The notes: generated from the letters alone by a model not told the origin. Numbered from the stretch's first letter, positions 25,641 to 36,057 are shown. The stretch is 64,000 bases of DNA from an uncultured Chloroflexota bacterium (GCA_937876225.1 CALFIC010000062.1:18211-82210); one strand, 5' to 3'. Translations and numbers: made by a program.

Positions 25641-26166
25641 GGCGAAAGTGCCAGCACTCAGTAGTTTGGCGCTCATGATCACTGACGTCACGCAAAAAAT
25701 CGCCTTGGAAAAAGCCAAATTTGCGCACACATGCCTGCGATGCCACGTTATGGCGGCCAATCACGGCATAGATGGTGGTGACGGCGAGGTTTTGGATGCA
25801 AAAGGGCAATAATTCCGTCAGCATCTCAGTAGCGTATCCGTGGCACCAATGTGACTTCCAGACGTCGTAGCCAATTTCTACTTGTTTGGTAACTACATCA
25901 TAAAAATGATACCCACAAGTACCAACAAACTCCCCTGTGTCACGCATAAACGTAGCATAGCGCAAATAGCGTGATTGGCGCATATCGGCGTAGTGGTGAA
26001 TAATATCGGCTGCTTCTGTCATGCTACACGGGGGATCACTGAAGTGGGCACACATTTCAGGATCTGAAAACTGCCGATAGATTACGTCAACATCACCATC
26101 ATCTAAGCCACGCCAATATAAACGCGGACTGGTGAAGGTGAGGGGAAACAAGCGACTATCTGTCAT
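25630..26166 (-). CDS. GNAT acetyltransferase, RimJ/RimL type
   Basis: A 178-residue cytosolic enzyme. Typical stretches are LTFTSPRLYWRGLDDGD at the start, GTCGYHFYDVVTKQVEIGYDV in the middle, HWCHGYATEMLTELL (acetyl-CoA loop) and NVASQACVRKFGFFQG. RimJ/L enzymes acetylate ribosomal protein N-termini, but most relatives, like this, act on unknown small molecules or proteins. The start at 26166 follows TAGGAGTCGCC; an in-frame codon 63 bp upstream is less likely. Confidence 0.85.
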   Translation of the reverse strand: MTDSRLFPLTFTSPRLYWRGLDDGDVDVIYRQFSDPEMCAHFSDPPCSMTEAADIIHHYADMRQSRYLRYATFMRDTGEFVGTCGYHFYDVVTKQVEIGYDVWKSHWCHGYATEMLTELLPFCIQNLAVTTIYAVIGRHNVASQACVRKFGFFQGDFLRDVSDHERQTTECWHFRPIQ

Positions 26167-26228
26167 GAGGCGACTCCTATAAAATTCTCTCGTATCATAC
26201 CGTTTATCCCGTAGAAAGTACACCCACA

Positions 26229-28274
26229 ATGACCAGCCCGAATCGACTTATTAATGAGCAATCGCCATATTTGCTCCAACATGCCTATAATCCTGTCGAT
26301 TGGTTTCCATGGGGCAATGCGGCTTTGAGTCGCGCAAAGGCCGAACAAAAACCAATTCTCCTGAGTATCGGCTATTCTGCCTGCCATTGGTGCCACGTGA
26401 TGGAACATGAATCGTTCAGCGATGTCACCATTGCATCCCTCATGAATGCCCATTTTGTCTGTATCAAAGTCGATCGTGAAGAACGCCCCGACATCGATGC
26501 CATCTATATGGCAGCAGTACAGCGCATGACTGGGCAGGGCGGATGGCCAATGACCTTGTTTTTGACCCCCGAAGGTGAGCCATTCTACGGCGGTACCTAC
26601 TACCCACCGCACGATCGTGGCCAATTCCCGGGCTTTACACGGGTGTTGCAGAGCATTCATACAGCGTGGGTTGATCGTCCGCAACAATTACGCACAGCTG
26701 CTGGCCAATTGCGCGACGAAATAGCGCAATTACTGCAACCACACCCAAGTGATGATGTCCTCACGATTGACTCGCTGTCTACTATTATGACAACCTTGCA
26801 ACAAGATTTTGACAACAGCCATGGTGGCTTTGGTGGGGCTCCTAAATTCCCCCCAGCGATGATAATTAGTTTTTTGTTACGCCAGCATCAGCACACGCAA
26901 CACGTAGATATACGGACGATGATTGATGTCACGTTAGCGGGGATGGCGGCAGGGGGGATGTATGACCATGTCGGTGGCGGATTTCATCGCTATAGTGTTG
27001 ATGATCATTGGGAAATTCCCCATTTTGAAAAAATGCTTTATGACAATGCATTATTGCTTTCTGCCTATAGCGAAGCCTTTCATATCACCCGCAACCCTCG
27101 TTATGCCCAAATCTGCCACGAAATCGTGACCTGGCTGACCCGCGAAATGATTCATCCTGACGGAGGCTTCTTTTCCGCACTTGATGCAGACAGCGAAGGC
27201 GAGGAAGGGCGTTACTATGCCTGGAGTGCATCCGAACTCGACACCGTGCTCGGCAGCGATGCAGCCCTCTTTCGCACCGCCATGCGGGCAGATCAAACAC
27301 CGAATTTCGAAGGAACATACGTCTTGCATCGCCGGATGAACGAAACTGCTGTATGTAGTGCGCTCGGAATAACCACACACGCACTCGATGAAGCGATTGA
27401 ACGCGGGGCACACCGACTCTTGTGTGCACGACAGACGCGCATCGCACCCCAGCGCGATGACAAAATCATTGTGGCATGGAATGGGCTAATGATCCGAGCA
27501 CTGGCGCAAGCAGGTCGCATATTTGGCAAACCAGCGTGGACTGCAATCGCCACCCGCGCCTTTGATTTCATCTGTACAAAGATGATGCCCGCAGGGCAAT
27601 TGGTACGCATCTGGAAGGATGGCGTCGCTGGCAGTACTCCCGCATTTCTCGATGATTATGCAGCGCTAGCCAATGCCGCACTCGAGCTCTATACCACTAG
27701 TGCCAATCCGACACACATACTGTTTGCGCAACAGACAGCCCAAACGATTTTGCAACGATTTTACGATCCCCATACCCAAATTGTCTATGATACCTCAGAT
27801 ACCCATGAACAACTTATCGTTCGTCCCAATGACCGTACCGATAACGCGGTGCCGAGTGGGAATGCATTGACCATTGAATTGTTACTCCGGCTCGATGCAA
27901 TTATCAGCGAACCCTATTTCAGTCTGGTGGCCGCACAGCTCCTCGGTCATTCTGCCGCATTGTTATCGCGGTGGCCACAAGGATTTGGCAAAACCCTCTG
28001 CGGCCTTGAATGGTTCCAAAATCCCGTCGTGCACGTCGTCGTGGCTGGAACACCGGGGAAACTACTAGCACGCACTATGGCCGTGATGCCACTCGATGCC
28101 GTAGTCGTTTATACAACAGGCAATGAGCACCTTTTATTATGTCAAAACAAAACCGCCATCAATGGCGGCGAAACACTCTATATCTGTGTGGACAATCATT
28201 GTGAGTTACCGATTACCGACGAGCAAACATTGACTCGTCAACTCACACACCTGTTTATTACAAAAACGCAGTAA
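26229..28274 (+). CDS. YyaL/DUF255 thioredoxin-domain protein (spermatogenesis-associated protein 20 family)
   Basis: A 681-residue protein. Residues 1-165 form a thioredoxin-like domain with [17 protein letters not shown], then [14 protein letters not shown] (a C-x-x-C), [10 protein letters not shown] and [13 protein letters not shown]. The remainder is an (alpha/alpha)6 barrel like that of N-acylglucosamine 2-epimerase and cellulases, with [17 protein letters not shown] and [12 protein letters not shown]. Members are found in nearly all phyla, but no activity is firmly established; a redox or sugar-modifying role is suggested. It starts 62 bp from a divergent GNAT and ends overlapping the HAD gene by 17 bp. 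Confidence 0.92.
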   Translation: MTSPNRLINEQSPYLLQHAYNPVDWFPWGNAALSRAKAEQKPILLSIGYSACHWCHVMEHESFSDVTIASLMNAHFVCIKVDREERPDIDAIYMAAVQRMTGQGGWPMTLFLTPEGEPFYGGTYYPPHDRGQFPGFTRVLQSIHTAWVDRPQQLRTAAGQLRDEIAQLLQPHPSDDVLTIDSLSTIMTTLQQDFDNSHGGFGGAPKFPPAMIISFLLRQHQHTQHVDIRTMIDVTLAGMAAGGMYDHVGGGFHRYSVDDHWEIPHFEKMLYDNALLLSAYSEAFHITRNPRYAQICHEIVTWLTREMIHPDGGFFSALDADSEGEEGRYYAWSASELDTVLGSDAALFRTAMRADQTPNFEGTYVLHRRMNETAVCSALGITTHALDEAIERGAHRLLCARQTRIAPQRDDKIIVAWNGLMIRALAQAGRIFGKPAWTAIATRAFDFICTKMMPAGQLVRIWKDGVAGSTPAFLDDYAALANAALELYTTSANPTHILFAQQTAQTILQRFYDPHTQIVYDTSDTHEQLIVRPNDRTDNAVPSGNALTIELLLRLDAIISEPYFSLVAAQLLGHSAALLSRWPQGFGKTLCGLEWFQNPVVHVVVAGTPGKLLARTMAVMPLDAVVVYTTGNEHLLLCQNKTAINGGETLYICVDNHCELPITDEQTLTRQLTHLFITKTQ

Positions 28275-28893
28275 TTGCGCTCAGTGCATCGGGAAAGCAA
28301 TAATCTACGTAGTCAGGAACGGGTGTGCCAAATTGATGCGGGATATAGACAGTGGTCATCCCGATTGATTTGGCGTGCCCTAGATTATGTAATGTGTCTT
28401 CAACAAACACGGTACCCGCTGCAGGACAGTTGATTGCCTGTAGGGCAATCTGGTAGGCCGACGGGTGTGGTTTCGGTAAGAAATTAATCATCCGAATATC
28501 AATGATTGGCATTTTTAGGTGGGTAAGTCCAAGCGCAGCTAAGGCTCGTTCGGCATGTTCACGAGGGGAGTTGGTGAAAATCGCCATCGGTACCGTAATC
28601 GTTGCCATCAATTCAACCAGTGCCAGGTTTGGTTTGACAAAGCGTGGCATATCGAAATCGTGGACCGTGTGCAAGTATGTTTCGATGTCAACATGATGAT
28701 GGAGTTGCAATCCTCGTAGCGTCGTGCCATAGGTGACAAAGTAGTGTTGACGAAGTGCAACAGCATCTTGGTGAGGCAATCCACTCACCTGTTGCACATA
28801 TGCATTCATGCGTTCTTCCAGCGCTTCGGTTACACCGGCATGCGCTGGATAGAGTGTATTGTCGAGGTCAAACAAAAAGGCTCGTGCGCGCAT
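28258..28893 (-). CDS. HAD-superfamily hydrolase, pyrimidine 5'-nucleotidase-like
   Basis: A 211-residue HAD phosphatase with a helical C1 cap. Motif I is [11 protein letters not shown] (nucleophile D9, acid D11), motif [10 protein letters not shown], motif III a Lys in LPKPHPSAY, and motif [11 protein letters not shown]. The DNTLY start and cap match the Sdt1/YjjG pyrimidine 5'-nucleotidase group, which dephosphorylates UMP, CMP or damaged nucleotides. It is the most downstream gene on the minus strand behind the ABC components, separated by a hairpin, so it may be its own unit. Confidence 0.87.
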   Translation of the reverse strand: MRARAFLFDLDNTLYPAHAGVTEALEERMNAYVQQVSGLPHQDAVALRQHYFVTYGTTLRGLQLHHHVDIETYLHTVHDFDMPRFVKPNLALVELMATITVPMAIFTNSPREHAERALAALGLTHLKMPIIDIRMINFLPKPHPSAYQIALQAINCPAAGTVFVEDTLHNLGHAKSIGMTTVYIPHQFGTPVPDYVDYCFPDALSAITAFL

Positions 28894-28908
28894 GGTGTTA
28901 CTTTTCTG

Positions 28909-28933
28909 TGCGCCGTGGGGTTACCACGGCGCA
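28909..28933. terminator. Strong hairpin between the ABC binding-protein and HAD genes
   Basis: TGCGCCGTGG (28909-28918) pairs perfectly with CCACGGCGCA (28924-28933) around a 5-nt loop. No T tract follows on the minus strand, so it may be a processing or Rho-type end, or protect the upstream mRNA. Confidence 0.45.
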
Positions 28934-28956
28934 ACATCAGATTGCGTGAGTGCGGA

Positions 28957-29940
28957 CTACTTACCTACCACGAAACTTACATCGTAGGCAGTAGCAACAT
29001 CAAGGTCTTGTTTGAGGGCGGCAACGGAGCGCAACAATTCGTGGGTTTTGGCCCATTGAGCCGGTTGAATCAACCCTAAAGTCGTCGTATTGGCCTTCCA
29101 CATGGCGACAGTCGCCTTGAGGATATCGGTCGTTACTGCTTGGTCACTGGGTTTAGCTTCTGGAATGTATTTGAGTGACGTGGTGTACGCAGCGGCAGGA
29201 TCATCGCTGACCGCCTGCATCCCTTTTTGCAAGGCGCGGGTGAATTTCGTCACCACATCTTTTTCGCCGCTAATCAATGATTCATTGACAATCAATTGAT
29301 CTGAGGCCATGGGGTAGAAATCTGCGACACGCAATACATTGACTGCCGTCCCTTGGGCAGCGAGTTGAATTGGCTCGTTGTTGGCATAGCCACTAATAAT
29401 TTGCACTTTGTCTGACAACAATGCCGGTACTTGGTTAAACCCAATTTCTTGGATGGTCACATCCGCTTCAGTCAACCCACCAGCATACAAAAGTGCTTGC
29501 AGACCAATATAGCTAGCCCCAAATCGACCCGGGATCCCGATCACTTTTCCTTTGAGGTCGGCAGGCGTGGCGAGTGGGAGTGTCGATTTGCTCATAAACG
29601 CCACAGGGAATTCTTGTGAGGTTGTCATGACTGATTTAATTGGCAATCCTTGGGCACGGGCTAACAAAATTGAATCAGCACTGGCCAACGCAAATTCGAT
29701 TTTGTTCTTGGTGGCAATCCGTTGCACGACGTCGTTTTCGAAATTATAGTCGAAGGTGACGTCGAGTCCTTCATCGGCAAAATAGCCTTTTTCTGCAGCT
29801 ACATAAAAATGCGCAAATTGCACATTTGGAATATAGGGCATCCCCACAATGATGGCACGACGTGCGGTAGGAGCAGCCTGACCCGCACAAGCAACTAACA
29901 CAAATAATGCCACACAGATACTTACAAGTCGCCGAATCAT
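28957..29940 (-). CDS. ABC transporter substrate-binding lipoprotein, THI5/SsuA-like
   Basis: A 327-residue lipoprotein; the signal peptide ends in LFVLVACAG with the lipid Cys. The mature part has the NMT1/THI5-like fold: GMPYIPNVQFAHFYVAAEKG, FADEGLDVTF, then ADSILLARAQGLPIKSV and GRFGASYIGLQALLYAGG. Relatives bind hydroxymethylpyrimidine (ThiY), riboflavin (RibY, first predicted in Chloroflexus), or sulfonates; RibY/ThiY types are closest in style. The ATG at 29940 follows GTGGAGAATAGC. Its permease lies 100 bp upstream; no ATPase gene is present. Confidence 0.85.
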   Translation of the reverse strand: MIRRLVSICVALFVLVACAGQAAPTARRAIIVGMPYIPNVQFAHFYVAAEKGYFADEGLDVTFDYNFENDVVQRIATKNKIEFALASADSILLARAQGLPIKSVMTTSQEFPVAFMSKSTLPLATPADLKGKVIGIPGRFGASYIGLQALLYAGGLTEADVTIQEIGFNQVPALLSDKVQIISGYANNEPIQLAAQGTAVNVLRVADFYPMASDQLIVNESLISGEKDVVTKFTRALQKGMQAVSDDPAAAYTTSLKYIPEAKPSDQAVTTDILKATVAMWKANTTTLGLIQPAQWAKTHELLRSVAALKQDLDVATAYDVSFVVGK

Positions 29941-29975
29941 GCTATTCTCCACTACAAAATTATCAACCCAAAAGT

Positions 29976-29984
29976 ATTATACCA
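29976..29984 (-). promoter_or_regulatory. Extended -10 promoter for the binding-protein gene
   Basis: TGGTATAAT on the minus strand (TG-n-TATAAT) lies 36 bases before the binding-protein start. A second promoter here would raise the binding protein over the permease, as ABC importers often need. The -35 match is poor. Confidence 0.45.
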
Positions 29985-30040
29985 ACTTTGTGTCTAAATG
30001 CACACTATTTGTACATGATTTGCACGGTAAATATCAACAT

Positions 30041-30778
30041 TTACATTATGTAACGCAACACACGTCGTTCGATTACTGTCAAAAGCGCCGTCAGTCCCAG
30101 GGTAATCGCAATCAACCAGACAATGGCGACAAAGACCAACGGGGTATCAAACAAGCCACGAGCAATATTTATCAGCGCACCAAGGCCATCACGGCCACCA
30201 AGGTACTCACCGACGACGGCACCGGTGGTGGCGAGCACAATGCTAGTGCGTAGACCGCTGAACATGACCGGCAAAGTGAGTGGGAATTCAACAAACCAGA
30301 CTCGTTGGGAACGTGTTGCCCCAAACAACAGCGCAACTTCACGAAGATCGGGTTGAATGAGTTGGAGTCCGGTATAAGTCGCTGAAAAAACGGGGAAAAA
30401 AGTGATGAGAATGGCCACCACTGTGCGCGCCCAAAACACATCATTAATCCAAATCAAAATTAATGGTGCAATTGCAAGGATGGGAATCGATTGGCTGGCC
30501 GTCAGAAACCAATTCAACCCTGCGTTGATGTGCGGGAATTGGTACAAAAGCCATCCAACCAGTGCCCCAAGCAGGTAGGCGATAATCACCCCGGTCAACG
30601 CCACACTGGTTGTCGCTTGGACATGATGCCAGAGTTGCGGTGATTGAAATTCACTTACAAAACGCAGGGCAATCACACTCGGTGCGGGCAATAAATAACG
30701 AGGGATTTGCAGGCTCCGCACCAGCAATTCCCACGTTATAAAAAAGAGCCCCATTACCGTTAGTCGCGTGGTGGTCAT
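30041..30778 (-). CDS. ABC transporter permease, SsuC/ThiX/RibX-like
   Basis: A 245-residue permease with about six helices and the BPD_transp_1 core. The EAA-type loop reads EVALLFGATRSQRVWFVEFPLTLPVMFSGLR, with the conserved Gly. The sulfonate/nitrate/taurine permease branch includes riboflavin (RibX) and pyrimidine (ThiX) carriers. The ATG at 30778 is 16 bp after the glycosyltransferase stop, so it is co-transcribed from the leu region. It must borrow an ATPase encoded elsewhere. Confidence 0.83.
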   Translation of the reverse strand: MTTTRLTVMGLFFITWELLVRSLQIPRYLLPAPSVIALRFVSEFQSPQLWHHVQATTSVALTGVIIAYLLGALVGWLLYQFPHINAGLNWFLTASQSIPILAIAPLILIWINDVFWARTVVAILITFFPVFSATYTGLQLIQPDLREVALLFGATRSQRVWFVEFPLTLPVMFSGLRTSIVLATTGAVVGEYLGGRDGLGALINIARGLFDTPLVFVAIVWLIAITLGLTALLTVIERRVLRYIM

Positions 30779-30794
30779 GCAACCCGTATTTCTG

Positions 30795-31601
30795 TTAGAG
30801 CGACTTCGTCGTATGTTGTGTTGGACCAAAGATACGTTCACGCACGACACGAATTGGGAATCGCACTACCGCCGTAAAAATACGATTGATGCGTTGGGGC
30901 TGTATAATCAGGCGAAATAGCCATTTCAATCCCAATTTATGCATCCATAAGGGTGCTAACGGGACAATCCCGGCGATTTCATCAAAAGTACCACCAATTC
31001 CAATTGCCACGGGTACATTGAGAAAGGGCTGATTGCGGGCAATCCACATATCTTGGGCCGGGTGGCCATAGGCTACAAGCAAAATATCGGGGTTCGCATC
31101 ACTGATTTGCGAACGAACGTAGGGTTCTTCGATGAGACTTGGAGACCCGGCATAACACCCTGCTACCTGCAATCCAGCGTAGCGGTGGCGGAGCGTTTGG
31201 GCGGCTTTTTCCGCAACCCCAGGGGCAGAGCCGAGGAAGAATATCCGCCAGCCACGAATCACCGATTGTTTGGCCAAGCGTTCGACCAATGCCACCCCTG
31301 TCACACGTTCACGAATCGGTAACCCTTTGAGCACCCGTGAGGCCCACAAGATCCCGATGCCATCAGGGGTGGCGAGCGATGCACTATTGAGTACTTTCCG
31401 GACTTGGGGATCACGGAGTGCTTCCATCACAAATTCAGGGTTAATCGTTACCACTTGATGAACGCCCCCATTACGAATCAGCCCATCAATCACACGCACC
31501 GCTTCATCTTCGGTGACATCATCGACAGTTACTCCCAATATTGACACCCGTTGTGGGATTAACGGAATTGTGCCTGAATGTGATTTACGGCTTGCGGTCA
31601 T
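30795..31601 (-). CDS. WecG/TagA/CpsF-family glycosyltransferase
   Basis: A 268-residue GT26 enzyme that transfers a sugar such as N-acetylmannosamine to a lipid-linked precursor at the inner membrane face, for teichoic acid, enterobacterial common antigen or exopolysaccharide. Motifs: TINPEFVMEALRDP, TPDGIGILWASR, VTGVALVERL, FLGSAPGVAEKAA, and VAIGIGGTFDEIAG. The C-terminus is basic and amphipathic, the usual membrane-contact tail. It begins one base after the leuB stop, tightly linked to the leucine genes. What polymer it serves is not shown here. Confidence 0.9.
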   Translation of the reverse strand: MTASRKSHSGTIPLIPQRVSILGVTVDDVTEDEAVRVIDGLIRNGGVHQVVTINPEFVMEALRDPQVRKVLNSASLATPDGIGILWASRVLKGLPIRERVTGVALVERLAKQSVIRGWRIFFLGSAPGVAEKAAQTLRHRYAGLQVAGCYAGSPSLIEEPYVRSQISDANPDILLVAYGHPAQDMWIARNQPFLNVPVAIGIGGTFDEIAGIVPLAPLWMHKLGLKWLFRLIIQPQRINRIFTAVVRFPIRVVRERIFGPTQHTTKSL

Positions 31602-31602
31602 A

Positions 31603-32697
31603 TTAGGCTACCTGAATCCGATCCACAATTGCAGCCCCAACAATATCGGTGTGCGACGTCATTTCACCTGGGGCGGCTACGTCTTTTGTTACAATCCCTG
31701 CATCAAGGGTGGCATAGACCGCACGTTCGACGGCCTGTGCTTCAGCTTCGAGGTTGAGTGAATAGCGCAACAACATCGCCACACTCAAAATCGTGGCCAT
31801 GGGGTTGGCAATTCCTTTGCCGGCGATATCAGGAGCCGAGCCGTGAATCGGTTCGTACAAGCCCATCCGTGTCGGTCCATTACTCTCGGCACCGAGTGAG
31901 GCCGAAGGCAACATCCCCATCGAGCCCGCCAGCATAGAGGCTTCGTCGGTCAAAATGTCGCCAAACATGTTTTCGGTGACAATCACGTCGAAATCAGCGG
32001 GGCGACGAATCAAATGCATGGCACACGAATCAACCAGCATATGTTCGAGCGTCACATCGGGGAATTCGGCTTGCATGATGCGCGTTGCAGTACTACGCCA
32101 CAAGCGTGACGTTTCGAGGACATTGGCTTTGTCGACGGAAACGAGCTTCTTTTTGCGACCACGGGCAGTGACGGCAGCGGTACGAATAATCCGCTCGATT
32201 TCACCAGTGGTATAGACGCAGGTATCGATGGCTTGTTCGCCACTGGCATGGGGTTCACGCTTTTTTTCACCGAAGTAAATCCCACCGGTCAATTCACGTA
32301 CTACCACCATATCAACGCCGTGCAATAAATCGGCACGCAATGGTGAGGCAGCAATCAAGCGGGGGTGAATAGTGACAGGACGTAGATTGGCATACAACCC
32401 CAAGGCTTTGCGGATACCGAGCAGTCCTTGTTCGGGGCGGACTTTGGCCGCAGGGTTGTCCCACTTGGGACCACCAACGGCACCAAGCAGGACTGCGTCA
32501 GATGCCTGACACGCAATCAAGGTAGCCTCAGGCAATGCAGTACCCGTGGCGTCGATGGCACAGCCACCGAGGAGTGCGGTATTGATGGTAAAGGTGTGCC
32601 CAAACACGGCTGCAACACGGTTTAATACCGCAACCCCTTGGGCAACGACATCGGGACCGATTCCATCGCCGGGTAACGTGGTAATTGTGGCATGCAT
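31603..32697 (-). CDS. leuB: 3-isopropylmalate dehydrogenase
   Basis: A 364-residue NAD-dependent oxidative decarboxylase making 2-oxoisocaproate, the third step of leucine synthesis. The metal/NAD motifs are standard: [10 protein letters not shown], the substrate loop [26 protein letters not shown], and [25 protein letters not shown]. Its start codon overlaps the leuD stop (TAATG), so translation is coupled. It is followed within one base by a glycosyltransferase gene. Confidence 0.97.
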   Translation of the reverse strand: MHATITTLPGDGIGPDVVAQGVAVLNRVAAVFGHTFTINTALLGGCAIDATGTALPEATLIACQASDAVLLGAVGGPKWDNPAAKVRPEQGLLGIRKALGLYANLRPVTIHPRLIAASPLRADLLHGVDMVVVRELTGGIYFGEKKREPHASGEQAIDTCVYTTGEIERIIRTAAVTARGRKKKLVSVDKANVLETSRLWRSTATRIMQAEFPDVTLEHMLVDSCAMHLIRRPADFDVIVTENMFGDILTDEASMLAGSMGMLPSASLGAESNGPTRMGLYEPIHGSAPDIAGKGIANPMATILSVAMLLRYSLNLEAEAQAVERAVYATLDAGIVTKDVAAPGEMTSHTDIVGAAIVDRIQVA

Positions 32698-33311
32698 TAT
32701 AAACCTACCGTATCTACCCGGGTGGTGTGGGTTTGTTCATAGGCACTGATATCGCTGTCAGCATTCGCCAAAAATCCGAGTTGGTCGACGCCATTTAATA
32801 CACAATATTTGGCGAATGGTTCAATGGGAAACCACATCGTGCTGCCATCAGGGAGGGTCACCATTTGACTGGCCAAATCAACGCTCAGGGTGGCTTGGCC
32901 GGGGTTCGGGGCATCGCTGGCAACCAGCAGCTGATACGTTTCGGGGGAAATCACAATCGGCAACAAGCCGTTTTTGAGTGAATTGTTTTGGAAAATATCG
33001 GCAAAGTAGGTACTCAACACTGCTTTAAAGCCAAAGCCTTGCAAGGCCCACGGCGCATGTTCGCGTGACGAGCCACAGCCAAAGTTAGTACCCGCAACAA
33101 GAACTTCGACCCCTTTGGCGAACGGCTTGTTTAGCAAAAACTCGGGCTTGGGCTGGCCATTGCTGTCATAACGCCAGTCAGAGAACAGATTATCGCCCAA
33201 GCCGACTTTGTCGGTAGTTTTGAGGAACCGAGCCGGGATAATTTGGTCGGTATCGACGTTTTCCATCGGGAGCACGGCATAGCGTGCAGTATAGGGGATG
33301 AATTTATTCAA
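32697..33311 (-). CDS. leuD: 3-isopropylmalate dehydratase small subunit
   Basis: A 204-residue protein that swivels onto LeuC to complete the [4Fe-4S] isomerase of leucine synthesis. [33 protein letters not shown] and [14 protein letters not shown] are family hallmarks. I place the start at a TTG (33311): GAGG lies 6 bases upstream, and the resulting [19 protein letters not shown] aligns with the usual LeuD start. An ATG four codons earlier (33323) lacks a ribosome-binding site. It overlaps the preceding small gene by 8 bp and leuB by one. Confidence 0.95.
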   Translation of the reverse strand: MNKFIPYTARYAVLPMENVDTDQIIPARFLKTTDKVGLGDNLFSDWRYDSNGQPKPEFLLNKPFAKGVEVLVAGTNFGCGSSREHAPWALQGFGFKAVLSTYFADIFQNNSLKNGLLPIVISPETYQLLVASDAPNPGQATLSVDLASQMVTLPDGSTMWFPIEPFAKYCVLNGVDQLGFLANADSDISAYEQTHTTRVDTVGL

Positions 33312-33570
33312 CCGAAGCCTCATTCTGATTCATGGTAGGGGCGAGATCCATCAATGTACGATGACGCACCGCATCCCCTACCACGCTAATTCCGCTATTC
33401 ACAATAACTAGCCCAATGGTGCCCCACCAAAACCACGGTTTGCCCTGACTTTTTTGGCTAATGGCATGGCCGGTGACACTGAGGCCTAACCCCACGAGGA
33501 GTAACCCAAGCGGGGCTTTTTTGGCCCATTGTAGGTAATGGTGGTTATCCCAAAATTTCACGGGGGTCAC
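33304..33570 (-). CDS. Small two-helix membrane protein embedded between leuC and leuD
   Basis: An 88-residue protein with two hydrophobic segments, [19 protein letters not shown] and [19 protein letters not shown]. The GTG start at 33570 lies within leuC, with GCAGGAG 6 bases upstream, and its stop overlaps leuD, so it is translated within the leucine operon. No family is recognised. It could be an inner-membrane regulator or transporter accessory for branched-chain amino acids, or just a passenger. Confidence 0.7.
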   Translation of the reverse strand: MTPVKFWDNHHYLQWAKKAPLGLLLVGLGLSVTGHAISQKSQGKPWFWWGTIGLVIVNSGISVVGDAVRHRTLMDLAPTMNQNEASVE

Positions 33571-34972
33571 AAATTACTCCTGCAATAGCGGTGGCAGCAG
33601 CTGTCAATGGGCTCGCCAAAAAGGTTCGGCCGCCCTTGCCTTGGCGTCCTTCGAAATTCCGATTGCTGGTGGATACCGCATATTGACCAGGTTTGAGTTG
33701 ATCGCCGTTCATAGCGATACACATCGAACAGCCGGCTTCACGCCATTCTGCACCGGCCAACTTGAATATTTCGTCGAGACCTTCGGCTTCAGCTTGTTTC
33801 TTCACTTGTTGTGAGCCGGGGACTACCATCATACGCACGCCACTCGCTACTTTGCGGTCTTGCATTACTTGGGCAGCCAAACGCAGGTCCGAAATGCGGG
33901 AATTGGTGCAGCTACCGATAAAGACGACATCGACTTTTTTGCCGATTAGCGACTGGCCAGGTTCGAGGTCCATGTAGGCCAATGCTTTGGCAAGTCCTGC
34001 TCGAGCTGAGTCATCAGTCATGTCGTCAGCAGTGGGGACATGACCGGTGATGGGGATACCCATACCGGGGTTCGTGCCATAAGTAATCATTGGCGCGAGT
34101 TCATCGGCGTGAAGCTCGACGACAGCGTCATAGACGGCACCTTCGTCTGACACGAGGGTTTGCCAATCAGCGACAGCAGCATCCCAACCAGCACCTTGGG
34201 GGGCACGTGGACGATTTTTGATATATTCATAGGTGGTTTCGTCGGGAGCGATGAGACCGGCACGGGCGCCACCTTCGATCGACATATTACATACGGTCAT
34301 ACGCTCTTCCATGCTGAGCGCACGAATAGCTTCGCCGGTGTATTCGAGGACATAGCCGGTGCCGCCGCCGACACCGATTTTGGCGATGATTGCAAGAATA
34401 ATATCTTTGGCACCGACGCCTTTTGAGAGACGTCCATTGATGCGAATTTCCATCGTTTTGGGGCGGCTCTGGAGCAAACACTGGGTGGCAAGGACATGGC
34501 CGACTTCGGACGTACCAATGCCAAATGCCAATGCACCAAAAGCACCATGCGTGCTGGTATGACTGTCACCACAGACGATAGTCATGCCGGGTTGCGTTAA
34601 TCCTTGCTCGGGTCCAATAACATGCACAATCCCTTGGTTTTCGCTCCCCAAGGCAAATAATGGAATCCCAAAGTCACGGCAGTTTGATTCGAGTTGGGTA
34701 AGTTGGGCTTGGGCCTGATTATCGAGGACGGGGATAATGCCTTGGGCATTGCGAGGAGTCGTGGGCGTTGAATGGTCCATGGTTGCGATGGTTTGACCTG
34801 GCCGGCGTACTGTCAAGCCCCGTTGGCGCAATTCAGTGAATGCTTGGGGTGAGGTAACTTCGTGTACCAAATGCAAGTCGATATACAACACAGCGGGGGT
34901 TTCACTGGTTTCAGGACGCACTTGGTGGCGATTCCAGATTTTTTCGAATAATGTTTGTGGTGTGGTTGCCAT
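33545..34972 (-). CDS. leuC: 3-isopropylmalate dehydratase large subunit
   Basis: A 475-residue aconitase-family enzyme with a [4Fe-4S] cluster converting 2- to 3-isopropylmalate. The N-terminal [57 protein letters not shown] and [10 protein letters not shown] carry the cluster cysteines (one in the first, two in the last). The bacterial LeuC length is normal. The start follows GAGGAGTTGGC. Its end overlaps the small membrane protein by 26 bp. Confidence 0.97.
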   Translation of the reverse strand: MATTPQTLFEKIWNRHQVRPETSETPAVLYIDLHLVHEVTSPQAFTELRQRGLTVRRPGQTIATMDHSTPTTPRNAQGIIPVLDNQAQAQLTQLESNCRDFGIPLFALGSENQGIVHVIGPEQGLTQPGMTIVCGDSHTSTHGAFGALAFGIGTSEVGHVLATQCLLQSRPKTMEIRINGRLSKGVGAKDIILAIIAKIGVGGGTGYVLEYTGEAIRALSMEERMTVCNMSIEGGARAGLIAPDETTYEYIKNRPRAPQGAGWDAAVADWQTLVSDEGAVYDAVVELHADELAPMITYGTNPGMGIPITGHVPTADDMTDDSARAGLAKALAYMDLEPGQSLIGKKVDVVFIGSCTNSRISDLRLAAQVMQDRKVASGVRMMVVPGSQQVKKQAEAEGLDEIFKLAGAEWREAGCSMCIAMNGDQLKPGQYAVSTSNRNFEGRQGKGGRTFLASPLTAAATAIAGVICDPREILG

Positions 34973-35003
34973 GCCAACTCCTCATACCTTCAAATTCGGT
35001 GAT

Positions 35004-35037
35004 CCACCGCATCGCCACAGAAGTGGTGATGCGGTGG
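35004..35037 (-). other. Strong hairpin between ilvE and leuC
   Basis: CCACCGCATCGCCAC (35004-35018) pairs with GTGGTGATGCGGTGG (35023-35037), 15 bp with one G-T pair and an AGAA loop. No T tract follows on the minus strand, and leuC starts 32 bases on. It may block exonucleases or adjust the ilvE/leuC ratio. Confidence 0.6.
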
Positions 35038-35062
35038 CCGCGTGGGCTATCCAGCGCATTGT

Positions 35063-35977
35063 TTAGACGTAATCCAACCAACCGTGTTTGTCTTCGACCG
35101 AACCATCAAACAAGCCAAAGAAGCGCTCTTGGATGGCCTCGGTGAGTTCACCACGCATCCCGGTGCCGATGACCACTTTGTCGACCGAGCGGACGGGGGT
35201 GACTTCCGCGGCAGTGCCGGTGAAGAAGATTTCGTCGGCCAAGTACAACATTTCGCGTTGCATGTTGGTTTCAACAACCTGCATCTTGAGTTCCTTGGCA
35301 ACGGTCATGATCGAGTCACGGGTGATACCGGGCAAAATGCTGGCCGTGGTGGGTGGGGTGTAGATGACGCCATCACGCACGATGAACAGATTCATGCCTG
35401 AACCTTCGGCAATGTTGCCGTTGATGTCCATGGCGATACCTTCAGAATAGCCATTGCGCAACGCTTCGTTTTTGATCAAGTTTGATGACAAATAATTGCC
35501 ACCGGCCTTAGCCATGGTGGGGATGGTGTTGGCTGCAGGGCGATTCCATGACGAAACCATCACATCGACGCCATTTTTGAGGCCCTCGGGTCCGAGATAG
35601 GCGCCCCATTCGACGGCGGCTACCATGGCTTCGATGGGGTTGGCTTTGCCGTCGAGTCCCAATGGGCCTTCGCCACGCCATACGAGGGGGCGGATATAGC
35701 AGTTGGCGTAGTTGTTGACCTTGACGACGTCTTTACAGGCCTGGGTGATTTCTGCCACGGTAAAAGGGATATCCATGCGATATATCTTGCATGAATCCCA
35801 GAGTCGGCGCATGTGCAGACCTAGACGGAAAATGGCCGGGCCGTTTTTGGTGGGGTAGGAGCGAATACCTTCAAAAATCGAAGACCCGTAATGCAAGGCA
35901 TGGGTCATGACGTGGACATTGGCTTGTGACCAGGGAATCATTTGTCCCTTAAACCAAATCTGCTTCTCGGTCGTCAT
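35063..35977 (-). CDS. ilvE: Branched-chain amino acid aminotransferase
   Basis: A 304-residue fold-type IV PLP enzyme making valine, leucine and isoleucine from their 2-oxo acids with glutamate. Characteristic stretches are HALHYGSSIFEGIRSY, the cofactor lysine in AKAGGNYLSSNLIKNEA, IAEGSGMNLFIVRDG, TPPTTASILPGITRDS and FFTGTAAEVTPVRSVD. The start at 35977 follows AAGGAGAACTCC. It lies between cimA and leuC in the supercluster. It is group I (bacterial IlvE) by length and motifs. Confidence 0.96.
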   Translation of the reverse strand: MTTEKQIWFKGQMIPWSQANVHVMTHALHYGSSIFEGIRSYPTKNGPAIFRLGLHMRRLWDSCKIYRMDIPFTVAEITQACKDVVKVNNYANCYIRPLVWRGEGPLGLDGKANPIEAMVAAVEWGAYLGPEGLKNGVDVMVSSWNRPAANTIPTMAKAGGNYLSSNLIKNEALRNGYSEGIAMDINGNIAEGSGMNLFIVRDGVIYTPPTTASILPGITRDSIMTVAKELKMQVVETNMQREMLYLADEIFFTGTAAEVTPVRSVDKVVIGTGMRGELTEAIQERFFGLFDGSVEDKHGWLDYV

Positions 35978-36013
35978 TGGAGTTCTCCTTCGTCGGCGAT
36001 GGATTTCATGGGT

Positions 36014-36051
36014 ATTATATATCATTCACTTGACAAAAATTGTCAGTTGAA
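36014..36051 (-). promoter_or_regulatory. AT-rich gap between cimA and ilvE with dyad and -10-like box
   Basis: The minus strand has TATAAT (36014-36019), and TGACAA/TTGTCA (36031-36036, 36040-36045) form a 6-bp inverted repeat just upstream. No good -35 is at the right distance. It could be a weak internal promoter for ilvE-leuCDB. Confidence 0.3.
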
Positions 36052-36057
36052 CCGTGC

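Noticed and set aside
29941..30040. FMN or TPP riboswitch ahead of the ABC binding-protein gene
   Set aside because: The 100-bp gap is too short and lacks the conserved cores of either riboswitch.
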